A stretch of DNA of 64,000 nucleotides from Histomonas meleagridis (lineage: Eukaryota; Parabasalia; Tritrichomonadida; Dientamoebidae): positions 1,240,001 through 1,304,000 of the forward strand of contig WSYJ01000036.1 in NCBI GenBank assembly GCA_020186115.1, written 5' to 3'. The notes below the pieces were generated by a model that was not told the DNA's origin, did no database searches, and saw nothing but the letters and a program-made list of their open reading frames with translations. Shown one piece after another: positions 37,120 to 47,603 of the stretch. The number at the start of each line of letters is the position of its first letter. Position 1 is the first letter of the stretch. Position numbers and translations under genes: made by a program.

Positions 37120-38499
37120 TTACTCTTGAAGGCGCTTAAGTTTGACTGTAAAGTGGCGGAGAATCTCTGCCTCCCATTCAATTGCCAAACCTCTTTTGAT
37201 AGATTCTCTCCTATCAAATACATTCTTCAATGCAACAGCAATAACGTCCATATGGTTGTTAGTGTAAACTCTCCTTGGAATTGCCAATCTTAACAAATCA
37301 AGTCCATCAAAACGATTTTGATGAGTTTCAGGATCTCTATCAGCCAATAAGTATCCGATCTCACAGCCTCTAATTCCGGCCTCAAGATACAACTCAACAG
37401 TCAATGTTTGGGCTGGGAATTCTTCTTTCGGTACATGGGTAAGAACCTTTGGAGCATCAATGAAGATGGCATGTCCACCAGCAGGCCTTTGGTATGGAAT
37501 TCCGAACTCATCAAGACGCTTTGCAAGGTATTCGACTTGCTTAATACGTGTTTCAAGATTATCAAATTCGGTATTTTCATCAAGACCAATTGCTATAGCA
37601 TTCATATCACGTCCTGCCATACCGCCATATGTCAAGAAACCTTCGTATTGAACGCAGTATCCTTTGGCTGCATCATACCAATCTTGGCGATGAGTTGCAA
37701 TGAAGCCACCAATGTTAACAATGGCATCTTTCTTGGCACTCATTGTCATTCCATCGCAATAAGTGTACATCTCTTTGACGATTTCTTTGATAGTCTTATC
37801 CTTATATCCTTCTTCACGGACTTTGATGAAATAGGCATTTTCAGCAAAGCGAGCACTGTCGAAGATGACTGGTTTGTTGTATTTGTCGGCAAGTGCTTTG
37901 ACTTCACGAAGATTCTTCATGGAAACTGGTTGACCACCACTGGTGTTGTTAGTGATAGTGACAATGATGAATGGTATCTTGTCTTTGTGCTCTTGAAGGA
38001 CCTTTTCAAGTTTTGCACAATCAACATTTCCTTTGAATGGAACTTCGAGTTGTGTATCCTTGGCTTCATCAACAGTGCAATCAATTGCATGTGCTTTACG
38101 GCATTCAATGTGACCTTTTGTGGTATCAAAATGTGAATTTCCTGGGCAATAGTCACCTTCATGAACTAATGCTGAGAATAAAACGTTTTCTGCAGCACGA
38201 CCTTGATGAGTTGGAATAACATAATCAAAACCGAAAATCTTTTTGATTGTGTCCTTCAAATTGAAAAAGGATTTGGCACCAGCATAGCTCTCATCTCCCA
38301 TCATTACTCCTGCCCATTGGCGGTCACTCATAGCTCCTGTGCCGGAATCTGTAAGAAGATCAATATAAACTTGCTCTGCTCTAAGCTGGAATACATTATA
38401 GTTTGCTTCCTTAAGCCACTTCTCACGTTCTTCGCGTGTGGACTTATGAATTGGCTCGACCATTTTGATCCTGAAAGATTCTGCGAATGGTAATTCCAT
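37120..38499 (-). CDS. tnaA: tryptophanase (bacterial type)
   Basis: 459 residues, full length for this PLP enzyme, which splits L-tryptophan to indole, pyruvate and ammonia. The Schiff-base lysine is the second Lys of MTMSAKKD (about residue 257), followed by NIGGF. Other family blocks are YVIPTHQGRAAEN, NNTSGGQPVSM, DSARFAENAYF and FDGLDLLRLAIPRR. It is more like anaerobic bacterial enzymes than any eukaryotic protein, and trichomonads are known to have acquired tryptophanase by lateral transfer. The gene is now embedded in host style: it has AACGGTTTA at 38561-38569 upstream and a TAAAC at the stop. Indole produced in the gut or genital tract could act on neighbouring bacteria. Confidence 0.95.
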   Translation of the reverse strand: MELPFAESFRIKMVEPIHKSTREEREKWLKEANYNVFQLRAEQVYIDLLTDSGTGAMSDRQWAGVMMGDESYAGAKSFFNLKDTIKKIFGFDYVIPTHQGRAAENVLFSALVHEGDYCPGNSHFDTTKGHIECRKAHAIDCTVDEAKDTQLEVPFKGNVDCAKLEKVLQEHKDKIPFIIVTITNNTSGGQPVSMKNLREVKALADKYNKPVIFDSARFAENAYFIKVREEGYKDKTIKEIVKEMYTYCDGMTMSAKKDAIVNIGGFIATHRQDWYDAAKGYCVQYEGFLTYGGMAGRDMNAIAIGLDENTEFDNLETRIKQVEYLAKRLDEFGIPYQRPAGGHAIFIDAPKVLTHVPKEEFPAQTLTVELYLEAGIRGCEIGYLLADRDPETHQNRFDGLDLLRLAIPRRVYTNNHMDVIAVALKNVFDRRESIKRGLAIEWEAEILRHFTVKLKRLQE

Positions 38500-39067
38500 G
38501 GGAATTAAATAAGTGAAGTGAATACATCGTTTTCTCTAAAAAAGTTGACTAATATTTGCCAACGGTTTAACTTAATATTTTTCGGAAAATTCAAAAGAGT
38601 CTGTTCGATTATGCGATCAAATTGGACTTTTTGAGTGGACGTTTAAATTTTGGGTTTCCTATCTGGATAAAAATATTCGAATATACGAAATAAATTACTC
38701 ACCAAACAACACTACTAAAGTGTATAAAAAACGTCAGTAAAAGTTGGGAAACACTAAAATAGTATTGAGAATAATTACAAACAATAAAAAAGAATGCCGA
38801 TTATGTAACGCATTGAAAATATTCAAAGAGCATGAAACCATAATGCTTAGATGATATATAATTAAAAATATAATATTATTTAATTTATGGAGTCAATTAA
38901 TAATGATAATTGATTAAGTTTTTTTGGGAATTTTCAATAAAATCAATTAAATATTTTCGATTTACAAATTGTTTGTTTCTTCCACTTAACGTATTCTGAG
39001 GTTATGCGATAATTTTTACCCAATTCAATTTATATGTAAAGTATACAATAACTATCCACCAAAATCC
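38500..39067. promoter_or_regulatory. divergent region, tryptophanase and BspA-like genes
   Basis: 568 bp. AACGGTTTA lies 62 bp upstream of tryptophanase. No other gene or repeat seen. Confidence 0.4.
38561..38569 (-). promoter_or_regulatory. AACGGTTTA word before tryptophanase
   Basis: This Myb-like word also occurs upstream of the kinase, Nudix, tetraspanin, phosphotransferase, rpS28, Rab and glycosyltransferase genes. On a laterally acquired gene it would show adoption of a host promoter. Confidence 0.4.
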
Positions 39068-41419
39068 ATGTTCCTTGTATTTCTATTTGCTTTAATTAAA
39101 TCTGATACAGATACACTTAATATTACAAACATTCCAGAAATTTTTCAAAATAACTTTTCAGAATATAAGGACGTAATCAAATATATTTTTATTTCTGATG
39201 GTGTTTTTTCAATTGGTTTAAAAGCGTTTTATGACTGGAACCAATTACTAGAAGTTACCATTGGAAATTCAGTTACTTACGTTGGCGAACGAGCGTTTGA
39301 ATCTTGCGATAATTTAAAATCGATAATCATTGGTAAAAATGTTGAAACCCTTGATAACCATTCAATGTGTGAAAATCCAAGTCTAATAAGCATTATAATT
39401 CCTAATTCTGTTATAAAAATAGGTTATCAAACATTTCTTAGATGTAGTAAATTACAGACAGTAACTATTAGTGAGAGCCTTACAGATATACCAAGCAGTG
39501 CTTTTTCTTCTTGTTCACAACTTACAAAAATCGTCATTCCAAATTCTGTACAATCAATAAGAAACGGTGCATTTTCTTATTGTACTCATTTAGCTGAAGT
39601 AACTATTGGAGAAAATGTTCAATTTCTTGGAAGTTATTCATTTTTTTCATGTAATGACCTCGTCAAAATCACAATTCCAGATTCAGTTACAACAATTGGA
39701 GAAAATTCATTTTTCGAGTGCACGAGCTTAACCACTGTTATTATGGGGAAAGGTGTTAAAAATATTCGCTTAAGTTCATTTTCGAATTGTTATTCATTAT
39801 CAAATATTCAAATTGGCGAAAATGCGGAAACAATTGAAAAACAAACATTTAGTGGATGTCTTGCGTTACAAAATATCATGATTCCTGACTCAGTTACGAC
39901 AATTGAAGATTCTGTATTTGAATATTGCACAAACTTAGAAACGATTACACTCAGCAAAAACTTATTAAAGTTGGGCCAAAAAGTCTTTTACAAGTGTAAA
40001 AATTTAAAAAATATTAATTTGCCAAATTATATTTCATTTATTGGAAATAATACTTTCGAAGAATGTACTTCTCTCGAAACAATTTCGATTGGAGAAAGTG
40101 TAACAAAAATCGAAAACTTTGTATTTTTCGGATGTAAAAATTTGAAAAGCATTAAATTACCAAATTCATTAACAGCTATTGGCGAATATGCATTTGCTTC
40201 ATGTTATAATATAACGTCAATTGAAATGAGTGAAAACATTATTGATATTCATGAATATGCATTTATTCATTGTGAAAAATTAACAAATTTAAGAATTCCA
40301 AAATTAATTTCTGTGATTAATGCCGGAATATTTTCATTTTGTTTTAGCTTGTCTTTCGTTGTAATTGAAGCCAATATTGACGAAATTGGGAAATCAGTGT
40401 TTTACTCGTGTTCTTCATTGAAAAACTTCACAGTTCCGAATTCAGTTATCAAAATTGACTCGATGGCATTTTATTTGTGTACCAGCTTAGAAACTTTTGA
40501 ATTTGGAAAAAACGTCGAAAGCATTGGAATTTTCACTTTTTGTAAGTGTTCAAAATTGACAACGATCACAATTGGAGAACGTTTAACAACGATAGGAAGT
40601 TCACCTTTTCTTGACTGTATAAACTTACAAACCATTAATGTAGCATCGACAAATCCAAATTATTCCAATTATGAAAATGATGGTGTCCTTTATAATAAAG
40701 ATTTTACCGAAATAATTTCATATCCGATTGGCAATACAAGAACAAGTTATATATTTCCATCAAACATTATCAAGACATCATCAAATTCATTTTCATTTTG
40801 TCCTTACATTAAAAACATAACATTTTCTAGTACATTATCTAATATTGGCGAACAATCATTTTATTCATGTACAGAAATTACAAACATAACAATACCAAAT
40901 GCAACAAAAACAATTGGAAACAATGCGTTTTATCATTGCAGAAGTATAATATCATTAATAATTGGATCGAATATTGAAACAATTGGAAACATGGCATTTT
41001 ATGGATGTAATTCTCTTCTTTGCATATATTATTATGGAGTTAATGAGCCGAAATTTGGTACAAATGTATTCGGTAACATCTCCGAAAATTATGTGATATA
41101 TGTAACAGAAAGTTATAATGGTAACAAATTTAATAATATGAACGTAAGTTTTGGATTTAATGAATGTAAAATCGATCCAAAAATTCCCCAAAATAATAAC
41201 AAAAATTTGATTTTAATTGTTGTTGCTGTGGTCGCTGTGATAATTGTTGTGGTTATTGTCATTGTGTTAGTTGTGAAGAAATCAAATTGCGCGCATAATA
41301 ACTTCGAGTTACTGACAACGGGTTTCGACGAGAAGTTTTTGCTGAACCAATTGTTTAAAGATGACGAATTTACTGAAATGGCCGAACAACAAAAAGAAAC
41401 AAACGACTACACAAAATGA
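39068..41419 (+). CDS. BspA-like leucine-rich-repeat surface protein
   Basis: The 783-residue protein starts with a short hydrophobic leader (MFLVFLFALI). About 25 BspA/TpLRR (LRR_5) repeats of 23 residues follow, for example ITIPDSVTTIGENSFFECTSL and VTIGENVQFLGSYSFFSCNDL. The consensus is I-x-I/L-P-x-S-V-x-x-I-G-x-x-A/S-F-x-x-C-x-x-L. A single membrane helix lies at about residues 713-736 (LILIVVAVVAVIIVVVIVIV) before a 47-residue cytoplasmic tail. This is the typical plan of trichomonad BspA-like adhesins, an enormous family thought to bind host or bacterial surfaces. The plan came from bacteria or mobile DNA. The tail has acidic clusters that could carry sorting signals. Confidence 0.93.
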   Translation: MFLVFLFALIKSDTDTLNITNIPEIFQNNFSEYKDVIKYIFISDGVFSIGLKAFYDWNQLLEVTIGNSVTYVGERAFESCDNLKSIIIGKNVETLDNHSMCENPSLISIIIPNSVIKIGYQTFLRCSKLQTVTISESLTDIPSSAFSSCSQLTKIVIPNSVQSIRNGAFSYCTHLAEVTIGENVQFLGSYSFFSCNDLVKITIPDSVTTIGENSFFECTSLTTVIMGKGVKNIRLSSFSNCYSLSNIQIGENAETIEKQTFSGCLALQNIMIPDSVTTIEDSVFEYCTNLETITLSKNLLKLGQKVFYKCKNLKNINLPNYISFIGNNTFEECTSLETISIGESVTKIENFVFFGCKNLKSIKLPNSLTAIGEYAFASCYNITSIEMSENIIDIHEYAFIHCEKLTNLRIPKLISVINAGIFSFCFSLSFVVIEANIDEIGKSVFYSCSSLKNFTVPNSVIKIDSMAFYLCTSLETFEFGKNVESIGIFTFCKCSKLTTITIGERLTTIGSSPFLDCINLQTINVASTNPNYSNYENDGVLYNKDFTEIISYPIGNTRTSYIFPSNIIKTSSNSFSFCPYIKNITFSSTLSNIGEQSFYSCTEITNITIPNATKTIGNNAFYHCRSIISLIIGSNIETIGNMAFYGCNSLLCIYYYGVNEPKFGTNVFGNISENYVIYVTESYNGNKFNNMNVSFGFNECKIDPKIPQNNNKNLILIVVAVVAVIIVVVIVIVLVVKKSNCAHNNFELLTTGFDEKFLLNQLFKDDEFTEMAEQQKETNDYTK

Positions 41420-41806
41420 AAATGAGAAGAAATAACTTTGTAAAATGTTCTGAAATAACTTTTTATTTTTTTATTAAATAAAATTGTAAAAATATTTCAT
41501 TTATGAGCAAATCTTTTCTTAGTGATATTTGACACATAATGCATTATATAAGTAATGTGAAATTGGAAAAAAATCGCTTTGATAAGTTTCACCATGGTAT
41601 TTTGTTGCTAGATCTTTCCATTTTCACCAATTTTTCTTTGGGGTGTAACACCAAAAGCAATCAATATAAATTTATTTATGAAATTCATATTGATTTTAAA
41701 TTTTTATAGGAAATTCTAAGTTATTTAACTATAAGAACTTTTGCTAAATCATTCGACAAAACAACTTTAATAATAAATTGATCGCAAAAATTTCAAAAAT
41801 TTGATT
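41420..41806. other. convergent intergenic region, no gene seen
   Basis: 387 bp AT-rich spacer between converging genes. Confidence 0.5.
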
Positions 41807-43900
41807 TTATTCATCAAATTTGATTCCACTTCTTTCCAAAAACGCCTTTTGCTCTGGGTCTCTTCCCATGAAATCTCTATACAGCTCTTCTGGCGGCTTT
41901 GTGTTACCCATCTCCAGTATTTTCCTTCTGAACTCCATTCCCACCTTCTGGCTGAGGATTCCCTCTTTCTTGAATCGGGAGAACGCGTCTGCGTCCAACA
42001 CCTCCGCCCACAGATAGCTATAGTAACCTGACGCGTAACCAGTTGCGCTTGCGAACAAATGGTCGAATGCGTATAGTACAGAATTCTCTTTTATTGATGA
42101 CGGATATCGATAATTTTTAAGTATCAAATCATCGATTTCATTTATGTTCAAATTTTTATATTTATTATAATTACTATGAATTTCCAAATCGATTTTACCG
42201 AATGATAATTGGCGCATATAAAACGTCGCTTTGTTATAGTTTCGCGCTTTTATCATTTTCTCGTATAAATCGTTTGGTATATTTTCGTTGTTAATTAAAT
42301 CTTTCGCAAATATATCTAACGCAGTTCTTTCCCACGTCCAATTCTCTAATATTTGCGATGGTAACTCCACGAAATCCCATGAAACATTTGTCCCGAATAA
42401 TAAGTTATATTTAGAACGTGATGAAACATGATGACATAAATGTCCGAATTCATGAAATATCGTTTCGACTTCTTCATGATTTAATTGCGCCGCTTTTCCT
42501 GATATCGGCTTTTGTAAGTTTCCGGCAATAACGCCAATGATAATCGGATTATCTTTTGTGCCATTACTTAATGGATGTGTCCAACCTCCTTCTTTTTTGT
42601 TTTCGCGTGGATATAAATCGCTATAAAATGATGCAATGTGTTGATTAGTTTCCTTATCATATATATCAAAGTATTGGATATCGTTGTCCCAAACTTCAAC
42701 GCTTTCATTACTTTGTGGTTCTTCGCCATTAATTTTACAATATGTCGGTCGTTCAACAACATTAAATCCATATAAATTAGAGATAATATCAAATAAACCC
42801 TTAAGGACAGACTCAACATTGAAATATGGTCTTAATAATTCTTCATCAAAGTCATATAACTCTTTGCGTTGCTTTTCAATGTAATATAATCGTTCCCATG
42901 GAAATATTTCGGTTTCTTTGATGCCTGTTTTGGATGACTTATATTGAACTAATCGCTCGAATTCTTTCATAAATGGGTTATAGATCTTGTCATGTAATTC
43001 ATCAACAAATTTCATTGCGTTTTCTTTTGTTTTGGCCATACGACGTGAAAGTGTCAATTCGGAAAATGAATTGTAACCAAGAATTTTTGCTTTCTCATCA
43101 CGAAGTTTAAGTATCGTAAATATGTTTTCAGTGTTATCATATTGACCTTCAGTGCCAATTTTGTCATATGCTTCCCACATTGTCTTCCGGAATTGTTCGT
43201 TATTGGCATGTTGTAAGACGGGAATTAATGATGGAGATTGCAATGTAAAGCGATATTGACCTGGTTTACCTTTAGATTCGGCACTTTCTTTGGCTTGTTG
43301 AATTGATGATTCAGGTAAACCATCAAGTTCTTTTGGATCAGTGACATAATATTCGAAGGCATTTGTGGAGTCTAATACATTTTGGACATAATTCGTATTT
43401 GCATTGGCAATTTCTTTACTTATCTCTGTAATGCGTGCTTTCTGTTCTGGTGAAAGATTAGCACCATTATGTACAAAATCAAGACAAATTTCATCGATTA
43501 AACGTTTTTGGGAATAATCTAATGATGTGTTTTGAAGAAGTGATTTGGCTTTTTGGAGAATTTGCCATAACTTCTCATTAATATAAACTTTCGTGGCAAA
43601 TTCTAGTACAAGTGGACGTAGCTTTTTATATTTTTTCCTTTGTTCTGGATTATCATGACATGAATTTAAGTTTGAAAATCTTTCCCAAGCAATGTTAAGC
43701 AACTCATCATACTTGTCAAATGCTTCAAATGTTGATTCAAAAGTAATTTGATCTTCTGTTAAAGATGTAATTTTTTCAATATTTTCTTCAGCAATCTTAA
43801 TTGCTAAATTGATTTCATCTTCAACAATGTCAGGAGTCATCTTTGACCATTGAATAGGGAATTTTGGATTTAAAAAAGGATGATTTTCTAGGGATTCCAT
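41807..43900 (-). CDS. M3 family oligopeptidase (thimet/PrlC type)
   Basis: The ATG at 43900 is the start (the frame extends two codons further only through a TTG). The zinc motif is HEFGH (about residues 483-487) within EEVETIFHEFGHLCHH, and the third ligand is expected in the following helix. The PALxR-like N-terminal helices and the C-terminal HLFASATGYASGYYSYLWAEVLDADAF block are typical of family M3. It cleaves short peptides in the cytosol. The sequence resembles oligopeptidase A/Dcp-type bacterial enzymes at least as much as thimet oligopeptidase. An AAAAAAGTGAC word lies 5 bp upstream. The stop forms TAAAA. It is divergent from the phosphotransferase gene. Confidence 0.92.
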   Translation of the reverse strand: MESLENHPFLNPKFPIQWSKMTPDIVEDEINLAIKIAEENIEKITSLTEDQITFESTFEAFDKYDELLNIAWERFSNLNSCHDNPEQRKKYKKLRPLVLEFATKVYINEKLWQILQKAKSLLQNTSLDYSQKRLIDEICLDFVHNGANLSPEQKARITEISKEIANANTNYVQNVLDSTNAFEYYVTDPKELDGLPESSIQQAKESAESKGKPGQYRFTLQSPSLIPVLQHANNEQFRKTMWEAYDKIGTEGQYDNTENIFTILKLRDEKAKILGYNSFSELTLSRRMAKTKENAMKFVDELHDKIYNPFMKEFERLVQYKSSKTGIKETEIFPWERLYYIEKQRKELYDFDEELLRPYFNVESVLKGLFDIISNLYGFNVVERPTYCKINGEEPQSNESVEVWDNDIQYFDIYDKETNQHIASFYSDLYPRENKKEGGWTHPLSNGTKDNPIIIGVIAGNLQKPISGKAAQLNHEEVETIFHEFGHLCHHVSSRSKYNLLFGTNVSWDFVELPSQILENWTWERTALDIFAKDLINNENIPNDLYEKMIKARNYNKATFYMRQLSFGKIDLEIHSNYNKYKNLNINEIDDLILKNYRYPSSIKENSVLYAFDHLFASATGYASGYYSYLWAEVLDADAFSRFKKEGILSQKVGMEFRRKILEMGNTKPPEELYRDFMGRDPEQKAFLERSGIKFDE

Positions 43901-43904
43901 TGCC

Positions 43905-44097
43905 AAAAAAGTGACTATTTTACCATTTTTTGTAAAGCAAACAAATGTTATGGGAATTCAAAAAGTGAGTTATACGTTTTTGTCAAACATAGTTACTCAA
44001 AAATTGTTTAAGTTGCTGTTAAATTTAACGGTTGTATTGAAAATATGTCGACCCAAGATTCAAACCTTTTTTAATTCAAAATTCAATTAAAAGTGAC
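43905..44097. promoter_or_regulatory. divergent promoter with two AAAAGTGAC motifs and one TAACGGTT
   Basis: AAAAAAGTGAC at 43905-43915 lies beside the M3 peptidase start, TAACGGTT at 44026-44033, and AAAAGTGAC at 44089-44097, ten bases before the phosphotransferase ATG. All three words recur at other starts in the window. Function is inferred from position. Confidence 0.5.
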
Positions 44098-44106
44098 AGG
44101 GCGAAA

Positions 44107-45336
44107 ATGATGAATACTTTAAGAACCAAGTTTTCGGAAGAAGATATCGATAACGCAAAGAAATATAAATACAATGGAAAAGATAATAGTATTTTTGTTA
44201 AGTTATTTTTGCGTTCTTTTTGGGATTGGTGTATTCAATATGTTCCAAAAAACATTGCTCCTAACTTAATCACATTCACAGGATTTCTCATCGAGTTCTT
44301 TACTTTTTGGGTTTCTCTTTTTTCTTCTAATTTCCTTGCTCAAGAAATCCCAAGATGGTTATGTTTTTTAAATGGAATTTCTTTGTTTGTCTACCAAACA
44401 TTGGATAATCTAGATGGACGTCAAGCTAGAAGAACAAACTCTTCTTCACCTCTTGGTCAATTTTTTGATCATGGTTGTGATGCAATTACAGGAGTTTCTG
44501 AATTAATCAAAGTTGTTGCAACACTTAACCTCGGACAAACATATGTTTCCTTTAATTTTGTATTTTTAATGTCAATTGGCTTTTATTTTACATCAGTTGA
44601 AGAATATGTTTTACATGAATTTAATCTTGGCTTTATTAATGGTCCAGATGAAGGTCTTTTAATACTTGCTTTCGTCCATGTATTTGTAGGCATATTTCCA
44701 TCATCTAAGAAATTATTTAATAATGTATTTTCATATCTTATCTACACTGCAGGTGTTATTTGGATTCTCTCATCAATTTTCATCAATATCTTTAAGAAGT
44801 ATAATGGGGAAAAAGACAAATTAATGCGATTTTTAGGAGCTACAGGATATGTCATGATTTCCATTGTTATTTTCCTAACTTTCGGGTACGGAATTGACAT
44901 TTGTGCCAAGAATCCTTTCTTTATTATGGCTTCGTCCCTTGTTTTGCAATTCCAATCTCAAAATATCATATTGGCATTCTTGACAAAAAGGCCGCCAGTG
45001 AAACTTTTCACACCTTCTACAATCACAGTATGGTCCTTAGCGTTAGTTGTGTTCATATTTGTGTATTTGTCGGGCGTTTTGAATTATTGGGCACTTTACT
45101 TCACACTCGTTCTTTGCATCATTATATTGTTCGATGTTGACGTCTGTCTCGGACTAAGTATAGGTTTGGACATTCCAGTGTTCACATTGAAGGCACAGGA
45201 AGAAGAAGAAAAAATCGATTTCGAAATATTCGATAATAATGAAATGGAAGAAGATGAAGAAAACCCAGAAGAGCCGAAAGAAAATGTGGAAGAAACGAAA
45301 GAAATACCTTTGAATGTTTTTAAAGATGGTGAATAA
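44107..45336 (+). CDS. choline/ethanolamine phosphotransferase (CDP-alcohol type)
   Basis: An integral membrane enzyme with about eight hydrophobic segments. The CDP-alcohol phosphatidyltransferase signature DGxxAR(x)8GxxxDxxxD is clear: DNLDGRQARRT, then PLGQFFDHGCD. NAPNLIT-like sequence (NIAPNLITFTGF) precedes it, as in CEPT1/EPT1. It would make phosphatidylcholine or phosphatidylethanolamine from CDP-choline/ethanolamine and diacylglycerol at the ER. The C-terminus adds an acidic tail (MEEDEENPEEP). Head-group preference is not readable. The start is ATG 44107 or the next codon. Confidence 0.93.
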   Translation: MMNTLRTKFSEEDIDNAKKYKYNGKDNSIFVKLFLRSFWDWCIQYVPKNIAPNLITFTGFLIEFFTFWVSLFSSNFLAQEIPRWLCFLNGISLFVYQTLDNLDGRQARRTNSSSPLGQFFDHGCDAITGVSELIKVVATLNLGQTYVSFNFVFLMSIGFYFTSVEEYVLHEFNLGFINGPDEGLLILAFVHVFVGIFPSSKKLFNNVFSYLIYTAGVIWILSSIFINIFKKYNGEKDKLMRFLGATGYVMISIVIFLTFGYGIDICAKNPFFIMASSLVLQFQSQNIILAFLTKRPPVKLFTPSTITVWSLALVVFIFVYLSGVLNYWALYFTLVLCIIILFDVDVCLGLSIGLDIPVFTLKAQEEEEKIDFEIFDNNEMEEDEENPEEPKENVEETKEIPLNVFKDGE

Positions 45337-45633
45337 AACTCTCTCTAAATTTTAATTTATGTTATGGCATATAAATAAATATGGAGAAGAATATTCAAAA
45401 GCTTTGCCAAGGAGATGAGCAAAGGAACTTTTACTATTAACAAATAAATTCCAGTTTCATTTGAACGAACGTTAATTTTTATGTGTTGAAAAAGTTCGAA
45501 TTTCCACTTGAGTCAAATATTAACTTCTAATTATTTTAAGTTGTTGTCTTTTACTGTGCTCATTTTGATAATAATAAAATCAACAAAAATGCTATTTACT
45601 TCTATTATTCAACGGAGTATCTGTTACAACAAT
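45337..45633. other. convergent intergenic region
   Basis: Nearly 300 bp with no recognisable gene. It holds the 3' ends of the phosphotransferase (TAAAA at its stop) and of the methyltransferase (TAAAT at its stop). Confidence 0.5.
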
Positions 45634-47586
45634 TTATTCAAAGAAGCTGAAGTAAGTTTCGCTTTCGTTCATTACGCTTCTTTGCTGAAACAGCGGCCTC
45701 ACTATCATTCTTTCTTCTCGAGCAAAGAATTTTTCAATTATTGTTCCCAATTGAGTATTTTTCTTTGAAGCTTTTTCGATTTCGTCCAGTTCCCTTTGCC
45801 TTCTGTTACTTTCCTCATCAGCTTTGTCCTGTCGTATGTATGTAGTTATCTTTGGCATTTCTTGTGGCTGTTGAACTCGATCAAATTTACGATATGGAAT
45901 TCTTGGTCTATCTTCCATCTTATTCCTTGGCACACACCATTGCTTCAAACATCGATTTGCTATATCATCTTGATCAAGCGGTTCAATCTTTTCATCACTT
46001 GCATAAATGATAAACTCATCAACGCCATCCGTTTGCTTCAACACTAAGTCCTCGTTAGACTTAGTCATATAATCTGCAAAATATTTTGGTATTTTAGAAA
46101 TTGGAAATATGGCCATTATATCTTCATTATTACCTGGCGTTGATTCTAACTTTTGAAACAAGTCATTAGTGTATGAAAGTAACCTAATAACAGAGTTTGG
46201 TTGTGATTCCCTTAAACCAAGAAACACAACATAACGTTCACTATTAGCTGGTCTTGAAGTGTATGGCTTGACGATACAAAACCGTTCAAAACATTGTGCA
46301 ACGACGTAAAGTAGTGAAACACTGAAGTCTGTAAAGCAGTCAAAAACTTTGCATACAAAATTTCCACCTTTTCTGAGTATCAAAAGTGCGCAAAGGAATT
46401 GACAAAGAACTAATCGTTTCAATAACATTTCTTGATCATTTTCTTGACCATCAACAGCTATACCACCATCACCTGTAACCAAACTAACCATTTCACCATT
46501 AGTTTGTTTACCTATTTCTTCTTGAAAAGAAATTAGATTTGAAGGTTTAAAGATATTCCCATCACCTTCTTCACCATAACAACGAACGAAACTTGAAACG
46601 TCAGAACAAAAACGTGCATTAGAAGCCCAATCATGATCACCAGCAAGAGTCATTCCAAATCCTCGAGCTCGATCTTGTAATCTCCAATAAAGATAATCAG
46701 TAAAACCACCAGGGCCAGCACAAATATCGGCGAAGTAGAAAAGTTTATCTTCTGGAACATCAGTATTTGACGGTTTGTTAAAACATTCTTGACCTGTTAA
46801 GTTAAAAAGCTCATCAATGTTGGCCATCTTAACTGCGGCACGGTTCATGAAAATAGCTTTGCCAATCTTCTCATAAGGGTTTGCTTTTCTTCTTGCTTGC
46901 TCGAAGACGACTTCACTGATTGACTGAAAAAGTTCCTTCTTTTTGAATAGAGTTTGAATGAGTTTTTGGTCGCAAAAATTGGAGTGCCCCAAATCGGTTC
47001 TAGCTTCGCCTGTGGTGATGTTGTCAAGTGTGATGTCTTCTGTGTTAGCTGGTTCACATGGAATTATGTCGGGTGTTTGTTCATGTGGTACAAATCGTGG
47101 TCTTCTCTTGATTTCTGGTGTGAGTTTTTTGAGTTCATCTGATAAAACATAGGCGATACCAGAACCATCTGCAATGTCTTTCGGTATTTCGTAAATATCT
47201 TGTTGTGCCATAAACTCTGGGTTCTCTCTCCCTCCAAGATTCATCAAAATTTGTATGCCAATTGAGAACTTTGGTCTTACGTACGATGGCTCTCTGGAGC
47301 AACTGTTCTTCATTTCTTCGAGCTTTTGATACGTTAACCAATATTCTTTTGTGGGATATTCGTTATGATATGGTGAAACTAAAGGAGTACTTACGTAAAA
47401 AGGATCTTCATCTGAGTACAATTTGAATGGAATTGTTTTCGGGTTTTTCCTAAATTTTGTAAGATATAATGAATATTCTTTCCAATATGCTTCGCACGGC
47501 ATTTCATTTGAGTACGGTGATTCTATTGGTGTTTCCGCGTAATCAGGATCGTTTTCGCTGTAAAGATCGAAAGGAAACCTAAGCAA
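45634..47586 (-). CDS. cap-specific mRNA 2'-O-methyltransferase (CMTR1/FtsJ type)
   Basis: The Rossmann methyltransferase has FADICAGPGGFTDYL as the SAM-binding motif, DHDWAS, VTGDGGIAVDG with the catalytic Asp, the catalytic Lys in FVCKVFDCFTD and the Glu in SRPANSERY. The spacing fits cap-1 enzymes, which methylate the first transcribed nucleotide of capped mRNA. A segment of about 200 residues precedes it. At the very N-terminus a motif of about 30 residues is duplicated (LYSENDPDYAETPIESPYSNE and LYSDEDPFYVSTPLVSPYHNE, split here across pieces). No ATG precedes the first copy in frame: the frame is open from a TGA at 47599-47601 and the first Met falls inside copy 1. So the listed start (TTG) is provisional. 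Confidence 0.85.
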   Translation of the reverse strand: MLRFPFDLYSENDPDYAETPIESPYSNEMPCEAYWKEYSLYLTKFRKNPKTIPFKLYSDEDPFYVSTPLVSPYHNEYPTKEYWLTYQKLEEMKNSCSREPSYVRPKFSIGIQILMNLGGRENPEFMAQQDIYEIPKDIADGSGIAYVLSDELKKLTPEIKRRPRFVPHEQTPDIIPCEPANTEDITLDNITTGEARTDLGHSNFCDQKLIQTLFKKKELFQSISEVVFEQARRKANPYEKIGKAIFMNRAAVKMANIDELFNLTGQECFNKPSNTDVPEDKLFYFADICAGPGGFTDYLYWRLQDRARGFGMTLAGDHDWASNARFCSDVSSFVRCYGEEGDGNIFKPSNLISFQEEIGKQTNGEMVSLVTGDGGIAVDGQENDQEMLLKRLVLCQFLCALLILRKGGNFVCKVFDCFTDFSVSLLYVVAQCFERFCIVKPYTSRPANSERYVVFLGLRESQPNSVIRLLSYTNDLFQKLESTPGNNEDIMAIFPISKIPKYFADYMTKSNEDLVLKQTDGVDEFIIYASDEKIEPLDQDDIANRCLKQWCVPRNKMEDRPRIPYRKFDRVQQPQEMPKITTYIRQDKADEESNRRQRELDEIEKASKKNTQLGTIIEKFFAREERMIVRPLFQQRSVMNESETYFSFFE

Positions 47587-47594
47587 TTTTAATT

Positions 47595-47603
47595 GTCACT
47601 TTT
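47595..47603 (-). promoter_or_regulatory. AAAAGTGAC motif before the cap methyltransferase gene
   Basis: It lies about ten bases upstream of the first readable codon. Its placement argues that transcription starts here and that the missing ATG is a start-codon problem, not a missing exon far upstream. Confidence 0.4.

Noticed and set aside
37408-38493. Plus-strand frames opposite tryptophanase
   Set aside because: Shadows of a well conserved minus-strand enzyme.
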